Positions 1 to 10,958 of a stretch of 64,000 nucleotides of DNA are shown piece by piece. The translations under genes and the position numbers were made by a program. Source of the stretch: Prevotella sp. (GTDB lineage Bacteria > Bacteroidota > Bacteroidia > Bacteroidales > Dysgonomonadaceae). Position 1 is the first letter of the stretch; each line of letters opens with the position of its first letter. Location of the stretch: positions 162,908-226,907 of the forward strand of contig JAISUS010000029.1 of the NCBI GenBank assembly GCA_031271965.1, given 5' to 3'. The notes beneath the pieces were generated by a model that did not search any database, was not told where the DNA came from, and saw nothing but the letters and a program-made list of their open reading frames with translations.

Positions 1-1217
1 AGCAAAACCATTAATTCTCGTCCTCCTTGTGTTCTTGAGAAAATTAGCAATTCTTTATTAGCTGATGTCTGATATCTTCTGAATTCGCCTCCCTGTCCGG
101 CTATAAGAGCCATATTTGTATGTTTTAACTCATTCAGCTTCTTATAAAATTTAGTAATCGCATTTTCAGTCCATGAAGGAACCATGTCTTTTTCGAAGAA
201 AGATAAACGTTTTTTCAGGCCCACTTCCTGACCTGTGTAGATCATTGGCATGCCATTCAGTGTATATGTGAGTACAGCAAAAGCTTCGATGCCTTTTCCA
301 TATCGTTCAAATTCCGTTCCATTCCATGAATTTTCGTCATGGTTGGTTAAGAAATTCATTTTATATCCGTCAGGACATTTTATTGTATCCAGCTTTTGGA
401 TGTAAGCGGCTATATCGTCGGCTGTCTTTTCTTTTTTATAAATATCTGCCATCATATGCATGAGTTCCCATGAATAATTGGCATCGAAAGCATGTTCCAG
501 TAAATCATAGTTTTCAGATTCCGCCAACATGAAAACCGGTTTTATACTGTCCAGGCTTTTTCGAACATCATTCCAAAAATCAGTTGGTACTTCATGTGCC
601 ATGTCGCAGCGGTATCCATCTATATTAAAGTCCTTTATCCAATATTTCAATGCGTCGGTCATAGCAGTCCGCATATCTTTATTGTCGTAATTCAGTTCGT
701 ACGTGTCAGTCCAGTCATAAGGGCTTTTTGGATTTCCTGTTTCATCTTGTACATACCAGTCAGGATGTTGTGCAAGCCATACATTATCTCCTCCCGTATG
801 ATTGGCCACCCAGTCCAGGATCACTTTGAATCCCATATCGTGAGCTTTATCTACTAATCGTTTAAAGTCTTCTTTTGTACCAAATTCAGGATTGATTTCC
901 GTATAATCTTTCACGGCGTAATAGCTGCCAAGCGTTCCTTTGCGGTTTTTCTCAGAAATAGGATGTACAGGCATAAACCAAAGTATGTCTACACCCAATT
1001 CTTTCAGTCGTGGCAGATGTTGTTCGAAGGCGGAAAAGGTTCCTTCTTTGGTATATTGCCTTACATTAACTTCGTATATGACAGCATTACGAGTCCAATC
1101 GAGATGTTTGACCGTACATTTTTCCTGCGGTACATTTTCTTCCTGTACTTTCGGTTTACAGGAGTAACTTGCTAAAGCTATGATAATAGCTGCAAATAAT
1201 AATAGTTTATTTCTCAT
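1..1217 (-). CDS. Lipoprotein alpha-amylase family (GH13) enzyme, 3' end outside window
   Basis: Glycoside hydrolase family 13 enzyme acting on alpha-1,4-glucans, probably anchored to the outer membrane or cell surface. I translated it by hand from the ATG at 1217. A hydrophobic leader ends in a lipobox (ASYSC, Cys20). The GH13 regions follow: DWVANH (135-140), GYRCD with the nucleophile Asp205, LAES with the acid/base Glu233, and a TNHDEN motif further on. The reading frame is still open at base 1, so the C-terminus is lost. It is the last visible gene of the maltodextrin cluster, about 90 bp after the MFS carrier. Family knowledge supports alpha-amylase, neopullulanase or SusG-like activity; the exact specificity cannot be read. 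Confidence 0.88.
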   Translation of the reverse strand, partial: MRNKLLLFAAIIIALASYSCKPKVQEENVPQEKCTVKHLDWTRNAVIYEVNVRQYTKEGTFSAFEQHLPRLKELGVDILWFMPVHPISEKNRKGTLGSYYAVKDYTEINPEFGTKEDFKRLVDKAHDMGFKVILDWVANHTGGDNVWLAQHPDWYVQDETGNPKSPYDWTDTYELNYDNKDMRTAMTDALKYWIKDFNIDGYRCDMAHEVPTDFWNDVRKSLDSIKPVFMLAESENYDLLEHAFDANYSWELMHMMADIYKKEKTADDIAAYIQKLDTIKCPDGYKMNFLTNHDENSWNGTEFERYGKGIEAFAVLTYTLNGMPMIYTGQEVGLKKRLSFFEKDMVPSWTENAITKFYKKLNELKHTNMALIAGQGGEFRRYQTSANKELLIFSRTQGGRELMVL

Positions 1218-1307
1218 AAATTATAGTTTAGTACGATAATCAACAGATAAAAATACAATTACCCGGTCTGAATTGATTATCCTATTTACATTGTTTACGT
1301 TTTATTA

Positions 1308-2648
1308 TCATTTTACCGATTCGGGTTGGAGTTCTTTCTCTCCAAGTGTCTCTTTTACAAAGATGACCGAGATAGCTCCTAATATCAGTAAAATTCCTGC
1401 TATAACCAGCATCATAATAGAAGTCCCTGCTATGTATTTTAATATGACACCGCCTAAAGTAGCAGCTACAATTTGAGGTAGGCATATTGTTCCATTAAAT
1501 AGTCCCAGGTATGCTCCCATATTTTTACCTGATAAAGCATTTGTCAAAATAGTAAAAGGTAACGATAACATGGCAGTCCACGCACAGCCTACTAGTAAAT
1601 ATGAAGCGCATAATACGTATTGGTCGGTAATGAATACTGTCGATATAAATCCAACAGCACCTATTAGCAAGCTAATTGTATAGGCTATTTTGTGGGATTT
1701 AAACAGTGGAATTACCATTGCCCATAAAATGGAACCTATGGCTTGCGTTGCAAATAAAACTCCAACCCAGTTACCTGCTTCCTGATATCCTGCCGATTGA
1801 GCATCAGTAGTATTCCATACTGTTTCTGCTATACCTCCATTGGTATATGTCCACATATACATGAATGCAGCCCAGCAGAAGAATTGAACCAAACCGACTG
1901 TCCAAAATACTTTAGGGGCATTTTTTAATAGGGTAATAAAATCTGATTTCTCTTTTTTTGCAGGTTGTTCTGATATTCCGTGGAATTCAGCATACTTTTT
2001 AGGAGGCATTTCTTTGACCTTCAACATGGTGTATGCTACGCAGATTAATAATATAATAGCTCCTCCATAGAAAGAATATATTACAGAATCGGGGACAACC
2101 CCTTCTCCTGCGATATTAGAAATACCTATAACTCCGGTAAGGAAAATAGGAAACAGATAACCTACAAGACTTCCGGCATTACTTAATAAGCTTTGTATAG
2201 AGTATGCAAACCCTTTTTGTTTTTCGTTTACAGTATCTCCTACTAGCATCTTAAATGGCTGCATTGCCATATTAAGAGATGTGTCCAGAAACATCAGAGA
2301 GATGAGTCCGAATAACATTGCTCCACCAATGGCAAAATTAAAACTTCCGGCATTAGGTAACAAACACATAACAATGATAGAAGCCAAAGCACCAACAAAT
2401 AGGTATGGAATGCGGCGACCAAAACGAGTCCATGTACGATCGCTCAAGGTTCCGACAATGGGTTGTACAATAATGCCCATTAGCGGAGGTAATATCCAAA
2501 AATAACTCAGATTGTGAGGGTCGGCTCCGAGCGTGGCGAAAATACGGCTGATATTGGCGCTTTGAAGTGAATAAGCTATTTGTACACCAAAAAATCCGAA
2601 ACTGAGGTTCCAGATTTGCCAAAAGGTTAGTGTCGGTTTTTGTTTCAT
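1308..2648 (-). CDS. MFS sugar transporter, maltose/maltodextrin type (SLC45/GPH-like)
   Basis: Polytopic inner-membrane carrier of 446 residues with about 12 hydrophobic segments. The N-terminal half has the MFS loop motif GTLSDRTWTRFGRRIPY, resembling GPH/SLC45 sugar:cation symporters. It starts 23 bp after the LacI-type regulator and precedes a lipoprotein amylase, so it probably brings maltose or short maltodextrins from periplasm to cytoplasm, where MalQ would act on them. The substrate is inferred from context only. Length is normal for the family and no defect is visible. Confidence 0.85.
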   Translation of the reverse strand: MKQKPTLTFWQIWNLSFGFFGVQIAYSLQSANISRIFATLGADPHNLSYFWILPPLMGIIVQPIVGTLSDRTWTRFGRRIPYLFVGALASIIVMCLLPNAGSFNFAIGGAMLFGLISLMFLDTSLNMAMQPFKMLVGDTVNEKQKGFAYSIQSLLSNAGSLVGYLFPIFLTGVIGISNIAGEGVVPDSVIYSFYGGAIILLICVAYTMLKVKEMPPKKYAEFHGISEQPAKKEKSDFITLLKNAPKVFWTVGLVQFFCWAAFMYMWTYTNGGIAETVWNTTDAQSAGYQEAGNWVGVLFATQAIGSILWAMVIPLFKSHKIAYTISLLIGAVGFISTVFITDQYVLCASYLLVGCAWTAMLSLPFTILTNALSGKNMGAYLGLFNGTICLPQIVAATLGGVILKYIAGTSIMMLVIAGILLILGAISVIFVKETLGEKELQPESVK

Positions 2649-2671
2649 GGTTATGGTATTGTTTACTCTTG

Positions 2672-3709
2672 TTACATTTTGTCGATGGGAAGCTTACGTG
2701 TTGTTTGCCTTGCTATCAGCGACGTTTTTATTATTTTGTTTTTCCTTGATGTATTTTCAGGATTTTCTATTTTCTCTAATATTAATTTCATGGCTTCCAT
2801 CCCCATTTCCTGTGGATGTTGATCCATAGTCGTTAGCATAGGATCGGTATCCTGAGATATATTTGAATTTGAAAATCCGAAAATCGATATTTCTTCCGGC
2901 ACTTTCAGCCCCAGCTTTTTCGCCGCAACCAGTATTCCCGACGCGGTATAGTCATTCATTGCCATAAATGCATCCGGACGATTAGGCTCTCGCAGTATTT
3001 CCATAGCTCTTTCATATCCGAGCTTCTTAGTATCCGCTATCCGTATCAAACTTTCCTCTACCGGTATATGATATTTGCGTAAAGCATCCAGATATCCGTT
3101 CTTACGGTTTTTTGATATTTCAAGATGCAGAGGTGCTGAGAAGAAAGCTATACGCTTACAGCCTGTTTTAATCATATACTCCACAGCGGTGAGTGTGCCG
3201 GAGTAATCGTCTACTACTACCTTATCGCTATCGATACCTGTACATATTCTATCAAAAAACAAAACGGGAATATCATTGTCCAATAGTTCCTGAAAGTGGT
3301 CATACTTGGTTGTTGTTTTCGATTGCGAAATCAGGACTCCACATACTCTTGCTTTGATCAGGGTTTGCACATTCCGAAGTTCTTTTTTATAATCTTCCTG
3401 CGATTGACAGACGATTATATGATAGTCTTTGTCTTCGGCTACCGTTTCCATACCCGAAAGTACGCCTGAAAAGAAGTGATTGGCCAGTTCCGGAACAATC
3501 ACTCCTATAATATTGTTATGCTGCGTTCTTAAACTAAGAGCAAGTGTATTTGGTTTATACTTATGCTTTTTCGCATATTCTTGCACCATTTTCCGGGTTT
3601 CCGGACTGATGTCCGGGTTGTCTTTTAGGGCACGCGATACTGTAGACGGCGAAATATTTAAATCTTTAGCTATGTCTTTGATTGTAAGAGGACCTTTCTT
3701 CATGACCAT
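2672..3709 (-). CDS. LacI-family transcriptional regulator of the maltodextrin cluster
   Basis: Classic LacI/GalR repressor of 345 residues. An N-terminal helix-turn-helix (LTIKDIAKDLNISPSTVSRAL, about residues 7-27) and hinge helix are followed by a periplasmic-binding-protein-like sugar domain (FFDRICTGI, MNDYTASGI, GFSNSNIS). Translation could start at Met1 or Met3. It lies inside the cluster, 29 bp after the SusA-like amylase and before the MFS carrier. Bacteroides sus genes are classically controlled by SusR, so LacI-type control is a different wiring also seen in other Bacteroidetes maltose clusters. Its likely operator is the palindrome upstream of malQ; the effector is presumably a maltose-related sugar. 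Confidence 0.9.
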   Translation of the reverse strand: MVMKKGPLTIKDIAKDLNISPSTVSRALKDNPDISPETRKMVQEYAKKHKYKPNTLALSLRTQHNNIIGVIVPELANHFFSGVLSGMETVAEDKDYHIIVCQSQEDYKKELRNVQTLIKARVCGVLISQSKTTTKYDHFQELLDNDIPVLFFDRICTGIDSDKVVVDDYSGTLTAVEYMIKTGCKRIAFFSAPLHLEISKNRKNGYLDALRKYHIPVEESLIRIADTKKLGYERAMEILREPNRPDAFMAMNDYTASGILVAAKKLGLKVPEEISIFGFSNSNISQDTDPMLTTMDQHPQEMGMEAMKLILEKIENPENTSRKNKIIKTSLIARQTTRKLPIDKM

Positions 3710-3710
3710 A

Positions 3711-5598
<1,888 letters not shown>

Positions 5599-8268
5599 TT
5601 ATTTCCTTCCCGATGATTCTATCATGGATGATAATTGGTCATTAAAATCTTTAGCATCTAGTAACTCTTCTAATGTCAGATGCATTCTGTATTGCCAGTA
5701 GTGTTGCGCTATAGCCGGAATATTTATCCGTTCTTCTTCGGGATTTGGACGTTTTAGTTTATCACTGAAAGATAGCCAGTCCTGAAGAGGTAAAATAGCC
5801 AGCATTGCAGGAGAGTTAAGATGGTTCGATATAATTTGCCCGCTGATATCTGCCGTACAATCTTCAGGTGCTGCACCTTGTTTCCATAAAACGGAATTAT
5901 AATATTTTTGAGTGACTTCCCTGTTTTCTTTCCACCATAGCCTGATAGGAGCCATGTCATGCGTTGAAGTAGTGCATACGCTAAGATATGGCAGATTCTG
6001 GAGATAGTTGAATTGGGCATCTCTATCTTTTGGCATGCGCTCTATCTCCAGACTCAAAATCTGTAATTCGTGCATTACCGACGGAACGCATTCCGGTACC
6101 ATACCCAAATCTTCTCCGCAAACTAACATAGATGTGGAAGAAATAAGAGTTGGTAATTTTGTCATGGCTTGGTCTCGCCAATATTGAGAATGGCGACGGT
6201 AGAAGAAATCGTCATACAGGCGATTAAAAGCTCCTTTTGCGCCTTCATCCAGATCTTTGTACGAGTAACTGAACTGAGCCGTAATACGTGGGTGGTATTT
6301 CCAAGGCTCTCGTTTATCTTTAATAAAAAGAACCTCGTTGCAAAGACTATATAAACCGTCGCGCAAGCGAACGCTCTTATAATCATTCTTCCCCTCAAAC
6401 AGGGCTTTTATCTTTACCTGAGTATTACACTCTTCTTTTAATTCGAAACGTTGCCAGGCAATTGGTTTTAGATAATTATTTATAATCTCCTGTGAATCAT
6501 TACCGAAAATATGACCTAAGAAATGTTCGTGGATATACGGGGTTGTCATTCTATATTCATCGAACCATAGACCTGCCGATCTGATTTCTTCAACTGTTAG
6601 TGGTAAAGCAGGGCTGAAATAACCTAATAAACCTTGTACAGAAGAAAGAGGTATTTCCCAAATGCGGAAGAATCCTAATATGTGATCTATACGATAGGCA
6701 TCGAAATAGTCGGACATTTTGCGAAATCGTTTTATCCACCACTGGTACCCGTCTTTTGCCATTTCGTCCCAGTTGTATGTGGGGAATCCCCAGTTTTGTC
6801 CGAAATAAGAAAAGTCATCAGGCGGTGCACCCGTTTGAACGTCCAGATTAAATAAATGGGGTTCAACCCATGCTTCGACACTATCCCTACTGATTCCGAT
6901 AGGTATATCACCTTTGAGTATGACATCATGCCCGTGAGCATATTCTTTTACATCAACTAATTGCTTGTGAAGTAAATATTGGGTAAAACACAAAAGATCT
7001 ACATTCTCTCTGGCTTCTTTATTAGTTTCGACAAAATTTGCCAATTTCTTCCTGTTAAATATTGAGTGTGTTTTCCAGATAGAAAAAGTGGGAGTTTTAT
7101 ACTTGTCTCTTAAATGAGAGAAACAAGCGTATGGGAACAGCCATTCTTCATTGTGAACGTAGAAATCTTGATACTCTTTGCTTTTTAGAGTTGTTTTACC
7201 CAATTCATTAAATAAATCTCTAATGTATTTCCATTTCAAAGCAAGCACTTTATCATAGTCGATTTTTGTCAATTTATTTAAAGCAGCCGCTTCTTTTTCA
7301 TATTGTTTATATAGCTTTTCGTCTTTAAGAGGGTAGGCCTTCAATCCCAAATAGATAGGGTGAAGAGCATATATAGATATCGCATTATATGGATACGAAT
7401 CGACCCATGTATGAGTAATAGTCGTATCATTGATAGGTAGTATCTGGATGATTTTTTGCCGGGTTGCTTCAGCCCAGTCTACCATCTTTTTAAGGTCGGA
7501 AAACTCACCGATACCAAAACTGTCATTCGACCGTAAAGAGAAGACAGGAATAGCTACACCTGCGGCTTTCCAATTCAACCAGTTATAATTATAATTGAGT
7601 GAATCTATCTTTACAATATCGCCCTTTTCTTTGATTGGGGTTAGAATACGGTTTTGTCCCTCCTCCCAGTGAACTATTTTCTTCTCTATATTATCGTAAA
7701 TAGCAAGTTTATACTCTTGCTCCGATTTTATCTGTGTGGCATTTATAGCTAATTGCCATTCACCATGGCTAGTTTGAGTGAAAGATATGGCATTTGCGGA
7801 ATCCCAGTCTCCTAAGGCTTTTGAGGATCCGCAAAGTATTACGACCTGATCTTTTTTTGCGTAAGGACAATTTACTTTTAGTAGTATTGTCCTTTTGTAG
7901 TATTTTATTTTTGCACTGTCATGTTTGAAGAAGCTATTGGAAAACCCCGATGTGTAAAGGAATTTTTGTTGTGGAACTCCTTGCCAGATATCGTATATAT
8001 CGAAGTCTTTATTGGCTTCGTTTAGTATAGCATGCGGATTGCCCCATTCCCGGGAAATTACATTTTCATTATTGTCCTTTATTAGATAGCGATATTCTAT
8101 GTTCGCATTATCATTAATTTCTATATCGATACACCACACTTCAGGAGAGATATATTTCATTTCAACAGCTTTGCTTTCGTCCCAATTACCAAGTGCAGGT
8201 ATGGATCCGTAAACGAAGACGTTTTGCCCCCATGTTGTGTGATAATTAATATGCAGTCTCATTTTCAT
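5599..8268 (-). CDS. malQ: 4-alpha-glucanotransferase (amylomaltase, DPE2 type with N-terminal starch-binding domains)
   Basis: Cytoplasmic GH77 enzyme of 889 residues that transfers alpha-1,4-glucan segments between maltodextrins and releases glucose. Two N-terminal CBM20-like starch-binding domains (about 1-105 and 125-230) precede the GH77 barrel, the DPE2 layout common in Bacteroidetes. Motifs include GAPPD, GQNWGFPTYNW, DAYRIDH with the nucleophile Asp528, and CGEDLG with the acid/base Glu719. The second Met (residue 3) is an alternative start. It is the first gene of the maltodextrin cluster; a TAnnTTTG promoter element and a LacI-type operator lie upstream. Confidence 0.95.
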   Translation of the reverse strand: MKMRLHINYHTTWGQNVFVYGSIPALGNWDESKAVEMKYISPEVWCIDIEINDNANIEYRYLIKDNNENVISREWGNPHAILNEANKDFDIYDIWQGVPQQKFLYTSGFSNSFFKHDSAKIKYYKRTILLKVNCPYAKKDQVVILCGSSKALGDWDSANAISFTQTSHGEWQLAINATQIKSEQEYKLAIYDNIEKKIVHWEEGQNRILTPIKEKGDIVKIDSLNYNYNWLNWKAAGVAIPVFSLRSNDSFGIGEFSDLKKMVDWAEATRQKIIQILPINDTTITHTWVDSYPYNAISIYALHPIYLGLKAYPLKDEKLYKQYEKEAAALNKLTKIDYDKVLALKWKYIRDLFNELGKTTLKSKEYQDFYVHNEEWLFPYACFSHLRDKYKTPTFSIWKTHSIFNRKKLANFVETNKEARENVDLLCFTQYLLHKQLVDVKEYAHGHDVILKGDIPIGISRDSVEAWVEPHLFNLDVQTGAPPDDFSYFGQNWGFPTYNWDEMAKDGYQWWIKRFRKMSDYFDAYRIDHILGFFRIWEIPLSSVQGLLGYFSPALPLTVEEIRSAGLWFDEYRMTTPYIHEHFLGHIFGNDSQEIINNYLKPIAWQRFELKEECNTQVKIKALFEGKNDYKSVRLRDGLYSLCNEVLFIKDKREPWKYHPRITAQFSYSYKDLDEGAKGAFNRLYDDFFYRRHSQYWRDQAMTKLPTLISSTSMLVCGEDLGMVPECVPSVMHELQILSLEIERMPKDRDAQFNYLQNLPYLSVCTTSTHDMAPIRLWWKENREVTQKYYNSVLWKQGAAPEDCTADISGQIISNHLNSPAMLAILPLQDWLSFSDKLKRPNPEEERINIPAIAQHYWQYRMHLTLEELLDAKDFNDQLSSMIESSGRK

Positions 8269-8314
8269 GGTTTTAAGTTAATTAGATAATGGGTGTTTTG
8301 CTAAAAGCTCCAAA

Positions 8315-8322
8315 CAAAACTA
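8315..8322 (-). promoter_or_regulatory. -7 promoter element of malQ cluster
   Basis: Read on the minus strand this is TAGTTTTG, a match to the Bacteroidetes -7 consensus TAnnTTTG, 46 bp before the malQ start. I see no clear -33 TTTG at the usual spacing. Confidence 0.5.
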
Positions 8323-8378
8323 CGTATTAAAGAAAAATATACAGACTCCATTATATTGTTTTTTGATTAAAATCGATT

Positions 8379-8390
8379 GCAAACGATTGC
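8379..8390. promoter_or_regulatory. LacI-type operator upstream of malQ
   Basis: GCAAACGATTGC is a near-palindrome (10 of 12 positions symmetric) with the central CG step typical of LacI/GalR operators. Symmetry continues outward as TTGCA on both sides. It lies about 57 bp upstream of the predicted -7 element, far for simple promoter occlusion, so the regulator could act as an activator or by looping. Confidence 0.6.
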
Positions 8391-8400
8391 ATGATAGCAT

Positions 8401-8425
8401 AAAAAAGCACGGGGTATTCCCGTGC
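8401..8425 (-). terminator. Rho-independent terminator of the iron-sulfur operon
   Basis: A 7-bp perfect stem, GCACGGG/CCCGTGC (8407-8425), is followed on the minus strand by six T residues (8401-8406). It lies just after the NapH-NapG-like gene and ends that operon before the malQ promoter. Confidence 0.85.
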
Positions 8426-8446
8426 CTGTTTATATCTTAAGAGATG

Positions 8447-9982
8447 TCAGAATCCAAATCCATCGACTACTATATTTTCTTTTTCTTCTTCTTTGAAGGC
8501 TTCTCTTTTATGGTGTTCTTTGTTCCCTTCTACAAAAATAGCTCTGTGCGGCCTCACCGGACAGATGTATTCACAACCACCACATCCTACGCAAATGTCA
8601 GGATTTGTATGGGGTATGGTCAGTCCTTCATGCCCTTCGTAAGGGATCATGGTCACAGCTTGGGTAGGGCAGTGTTCGGCACAAGCACCACAGTTAGTCT
8701 CTTCTGTATGTACAACGCAAATATCCTGTGTAAAAGTAACCCTGCCTATTTGCAGCATATGCTTTTCATCTTGTGTAAGAGGAAGTAAAGCTCCATTTGG
8801 GCAAACGTCGGCACAAACGGTACAGTTATAATTACAGAAGCCTTTTTCATAGTTCATCATAGGTTGCATGATACCTCCTAATCCATATTCCATAAAGGCC
8901 GGCTTGATGACATTCGACGGGCATCTGCTTACACAAAGGTGACAAGATGTACAATGATCGAGAAGATGTTTTGCACTTTGCGAACCCGGAGGACTGATCG
9001 GTGTTTGGCGTGTCGGCACTTTTGTTCCTGACAACTGAGCGGCTTTTTCCTGTGCATATACAGTCGGAACAGTAACAGCTGTTGTGATAGTAGCCATAAG
9101 AAACTGCCTTTTACTCATATCAGCCGTTTCCACTCTTTCTTGTTTTTTGTTTTTTATTGAAGGACTAAATTTCAATGCATTTTGCGAGCAGCTATCCAGA
9201 CAGTTGAAACAAGCTACACAGCGGCTATAATCTACCGAATGATTCTTGCTGTCTATACACGAAGCCTTACATTTTCCGGCACAAGCACCACATTTGTTAC
9301 ACTGATTTTCGTCGATCCGTACTTTAAACAAGGAGAATTTGCTAAGAAAACCCAATACAGTTCCTACAGGACAAATAGTGTTGCAGTAAGTTCGTCCATA
9401 TTTCCATGCCAGAAAGCCAATAGCAAGAAAAGTTACTATTCCTGCAATGAATGCAAAGAGGCTCAAAATAACAATTTCTACTTTATAAAAAGTGTAATTG
9501 CCAAAACTGGTGAAAATAGATTCCAATACATTGTTCCCTGCCATATAAACGGGCTTGAATACATTTGCGATCATACGTCCGTATGCACTATAAGGGTCGA
9601 TTAACCCTAAGAGCAGAGGCAGGTTAAGAAAAAAAGTGACTATTGTCGCCCCAAGCACAGACCAACGCAAAATAGTTTTTGCTTTACTGTATTTGTACCT
9701 TTTCTTCTTTTTCGAGAAAATTTTACGTTTTGAAAACCAACTTACAATATCCTGATATATTCCCATCGGACAAATAGACGAACAATAGACCCGTCCGAAC
9801 AGCAAAGTGAGGATGATAAGCGCTGCCAATATAATAAAGCTACCACTCAGTATTGCCGGTACTAATTGTATATGAGCCAGTACGTGGAACTGATCGGGTA
9901 AGATAGCAGAAATATCCAGAAAGTAAAACGTAATAAGAGCAAATAGTACGATCGATATACTTACGCGAAGATTCTTCAACAT
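8447..9982 (-). CDS. NapH-NapG-like membrane polyferredoxin fusion
   Basis: Iron-sulfur electron-transfer protein of 511 residues. The first half resembles NapH/NosR: several membrane segments, two CxxxCP motifs (YCSSICP, YCNTICP) and two 4Fe-4S motifs of the form CxxCxxCxxxC. At residue 289 a second export-like segment begins (MSKRQF plus a hydrophobic run ending VYAQ), recalling the Tat signal of NapG. Four more cluster motifs follow, the number found in NapG. It thus looks like NapH and NapG joined in one chain, carrying electrons from quinol to the periplasm. No nitrate reductase gene is nearby. It is the last gene of the operon, 7 bp after the DUF362 gene; the acceptor is unknown. Confidence 0.82.
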   Translation of the reverse strand: MLKNLRVSISIVLFALITFYFLDISAILPDQFHVLAHIQLVPAILSGSFIILAALIILTLLFGRVYCSSICPMGIYQDIVSWFSKRKIFSKKKKRYKYSKAKTILRWSVLGATIVTFFLNLPLLLGLIDPYSAYGRMIANVFKPVYMAGNNVLESIFTSFGNYTFYKVEIVILSLFAFIAGIVTFLAIGFLAWKYGRTYCNTICPVGTVLGFLSKFSLFKVRIDENQCNKCGACAGKCKASCIDSKNHSVDYSRCVACFNCLDSCSQNALKFSPSIKNKKQERVETADMSKRQFLMATITTAVTVPTVYAQEKAAQLSGTKVPTRQTPISPPGSQSAKHLLDHCTSCHLCVSRCPSNVIKPAFMEYGLGGIMQPMMNYEKGFCNYNCTVCADVCPNGALLPLTQDEKHMLQIGRVTFTQDICVVHTEETNCGACAEHCPTQAVTMIPYEGHEGLTIPHTNPDICVGCGGCEYICPVRPHRAIFVEGNKEHHKREAFKEEEKENIVVDGFGF

Positions 9983-9989
9983 TATAATA

Positions 9990-10928
9990 TTATATTTTGA
10001 TTCTCTTTATATTAAGTTTATCAATATCCATTGTTCCCAATTTCAACTTTTGTCCATTGGCTAAGTGGCCTACATGGGCAAGAGGCATATCTCTTACCTG
10101 ACCAAAGAATTTGGTAGCAGCAGTATCTACAGCAACAATATCCTGTGATAAGAATAATCCTTTGGTATTGACTACGTCGGCAGCGGATCTGCCTTGAGGG
10201 CCATTTGTCTGAACTATTCTGTATGCATCAACGACATTAAGTACCGGCTTTTTAGAGTAGGTACATACGTCGGCAATGCATTGTTGCAGACCACTGCTAT
10301 GGAAAATTCGCCTGTCCCAAACTATACCCATATAATTCTTCATTGATATAGTAAGATTTGCCCCTCCATGATGTTTCAGTACCGGAACATTTATCCATGC
10401 GTCGCAATTGAGAATGGCTTCGTGTATTTTTACGTTTTTGAGTGTAACACCATTTGGTAATGCAACACTTTTATAATACGATTCTTCGTGTGCAGGCACA
10501 ACTTTTGCTCCGGCAGCTTTCGCAGCAGCCTCTATTCCGCTGTTTTTATAGCATTTGAGCCAATCGTCGCAAGTATGGTCAAAAACAGTGACTTCTTTTG
10601 CTCCGGCAGCAAAGCACTGACGGATAATTTCAGATACGAGTTTAGGGTTGGTATTTCCGGCAAGTTCCGGTGCTTTGTCCCAGCCTATATTTGGCTTAAC
10701 AACCACTTTAGCACCTTTCTTAATGAATTTACCCATCCCTCCCATTTCAGTAATAGCACGTCTGAACATGACGTCGGGTTCACCTCCCATAACGGCAACC
10801 ATGTCTACCGGTTTGCCTGTTTGAGAACTATTGACAGTTTCCGCCAATATATCCATACCTCCACTTGCCTTTATTGTTGCGGCTGCACCAGTAATGGCAA
10901 TAGCTTGTAAAAATTTTCTTCTGTCCAT
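9990..10928 (-). CDS. DUF362 family protein with Tat signal
   Basis: Protein of 312 residues with a twin-arginine signal (DRRKFLQ, residues 2-8, then a hydrophobic stretch), so probably exported folded to the periplasm. The body matches DUF362 (VVKPNIGWDKAP, AAGAKEVTVFDHTCDDW, NVPVLKHHGGANLTISMKNYMG). DUF362 proteins often travel with or are fused to ferredoxins, and their reaction is not established. The next gene encodes a polyferredoxin, which suggests that it receives or handles electrons or a cofactor outside the cytoplasm. It starts 30 bp after the TonB-receptor gene. Confidence 0.85.
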   Translation of the reverse strand: MDRRKFLQAIAITGAAATIKASGGMDILAETVNSSQTGKPVDMVAVMGGEPDVMFRRAITEMGGMGKFIKKGAKVVVKPNIGWDKAPELAGNTNPKLVSEIIRQCFAAGAKEVTVFDHTCDDWLKCYKNSGIEAAAKAAGAKVVPAHEESYYKSVALPNGVTLKNVKIHEAILNCDAWINVPVLKHHGGANLTISMKNYMGIVWDRRIFHSSGLQQCIADVCTYSKKPVLNVVDAYRIVQTNGPQGRSAADVVNTKGLFLSQDIVAVDTAATKFFGQVRDMPLAHVGHLANGQKLKLGTMDIDKLNIKRIKI

Positions 10929-10958
10929 AATAGCCTAATTATATTAACTTTTTTGATT

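Noticed and set aside
9182..9604. Plus-strand open frame of 140 codons inside the iron-sulfur gene
   Set aside because: The opposite strand encodes recognisable cluster motifs throughout; this frame is a shadow.
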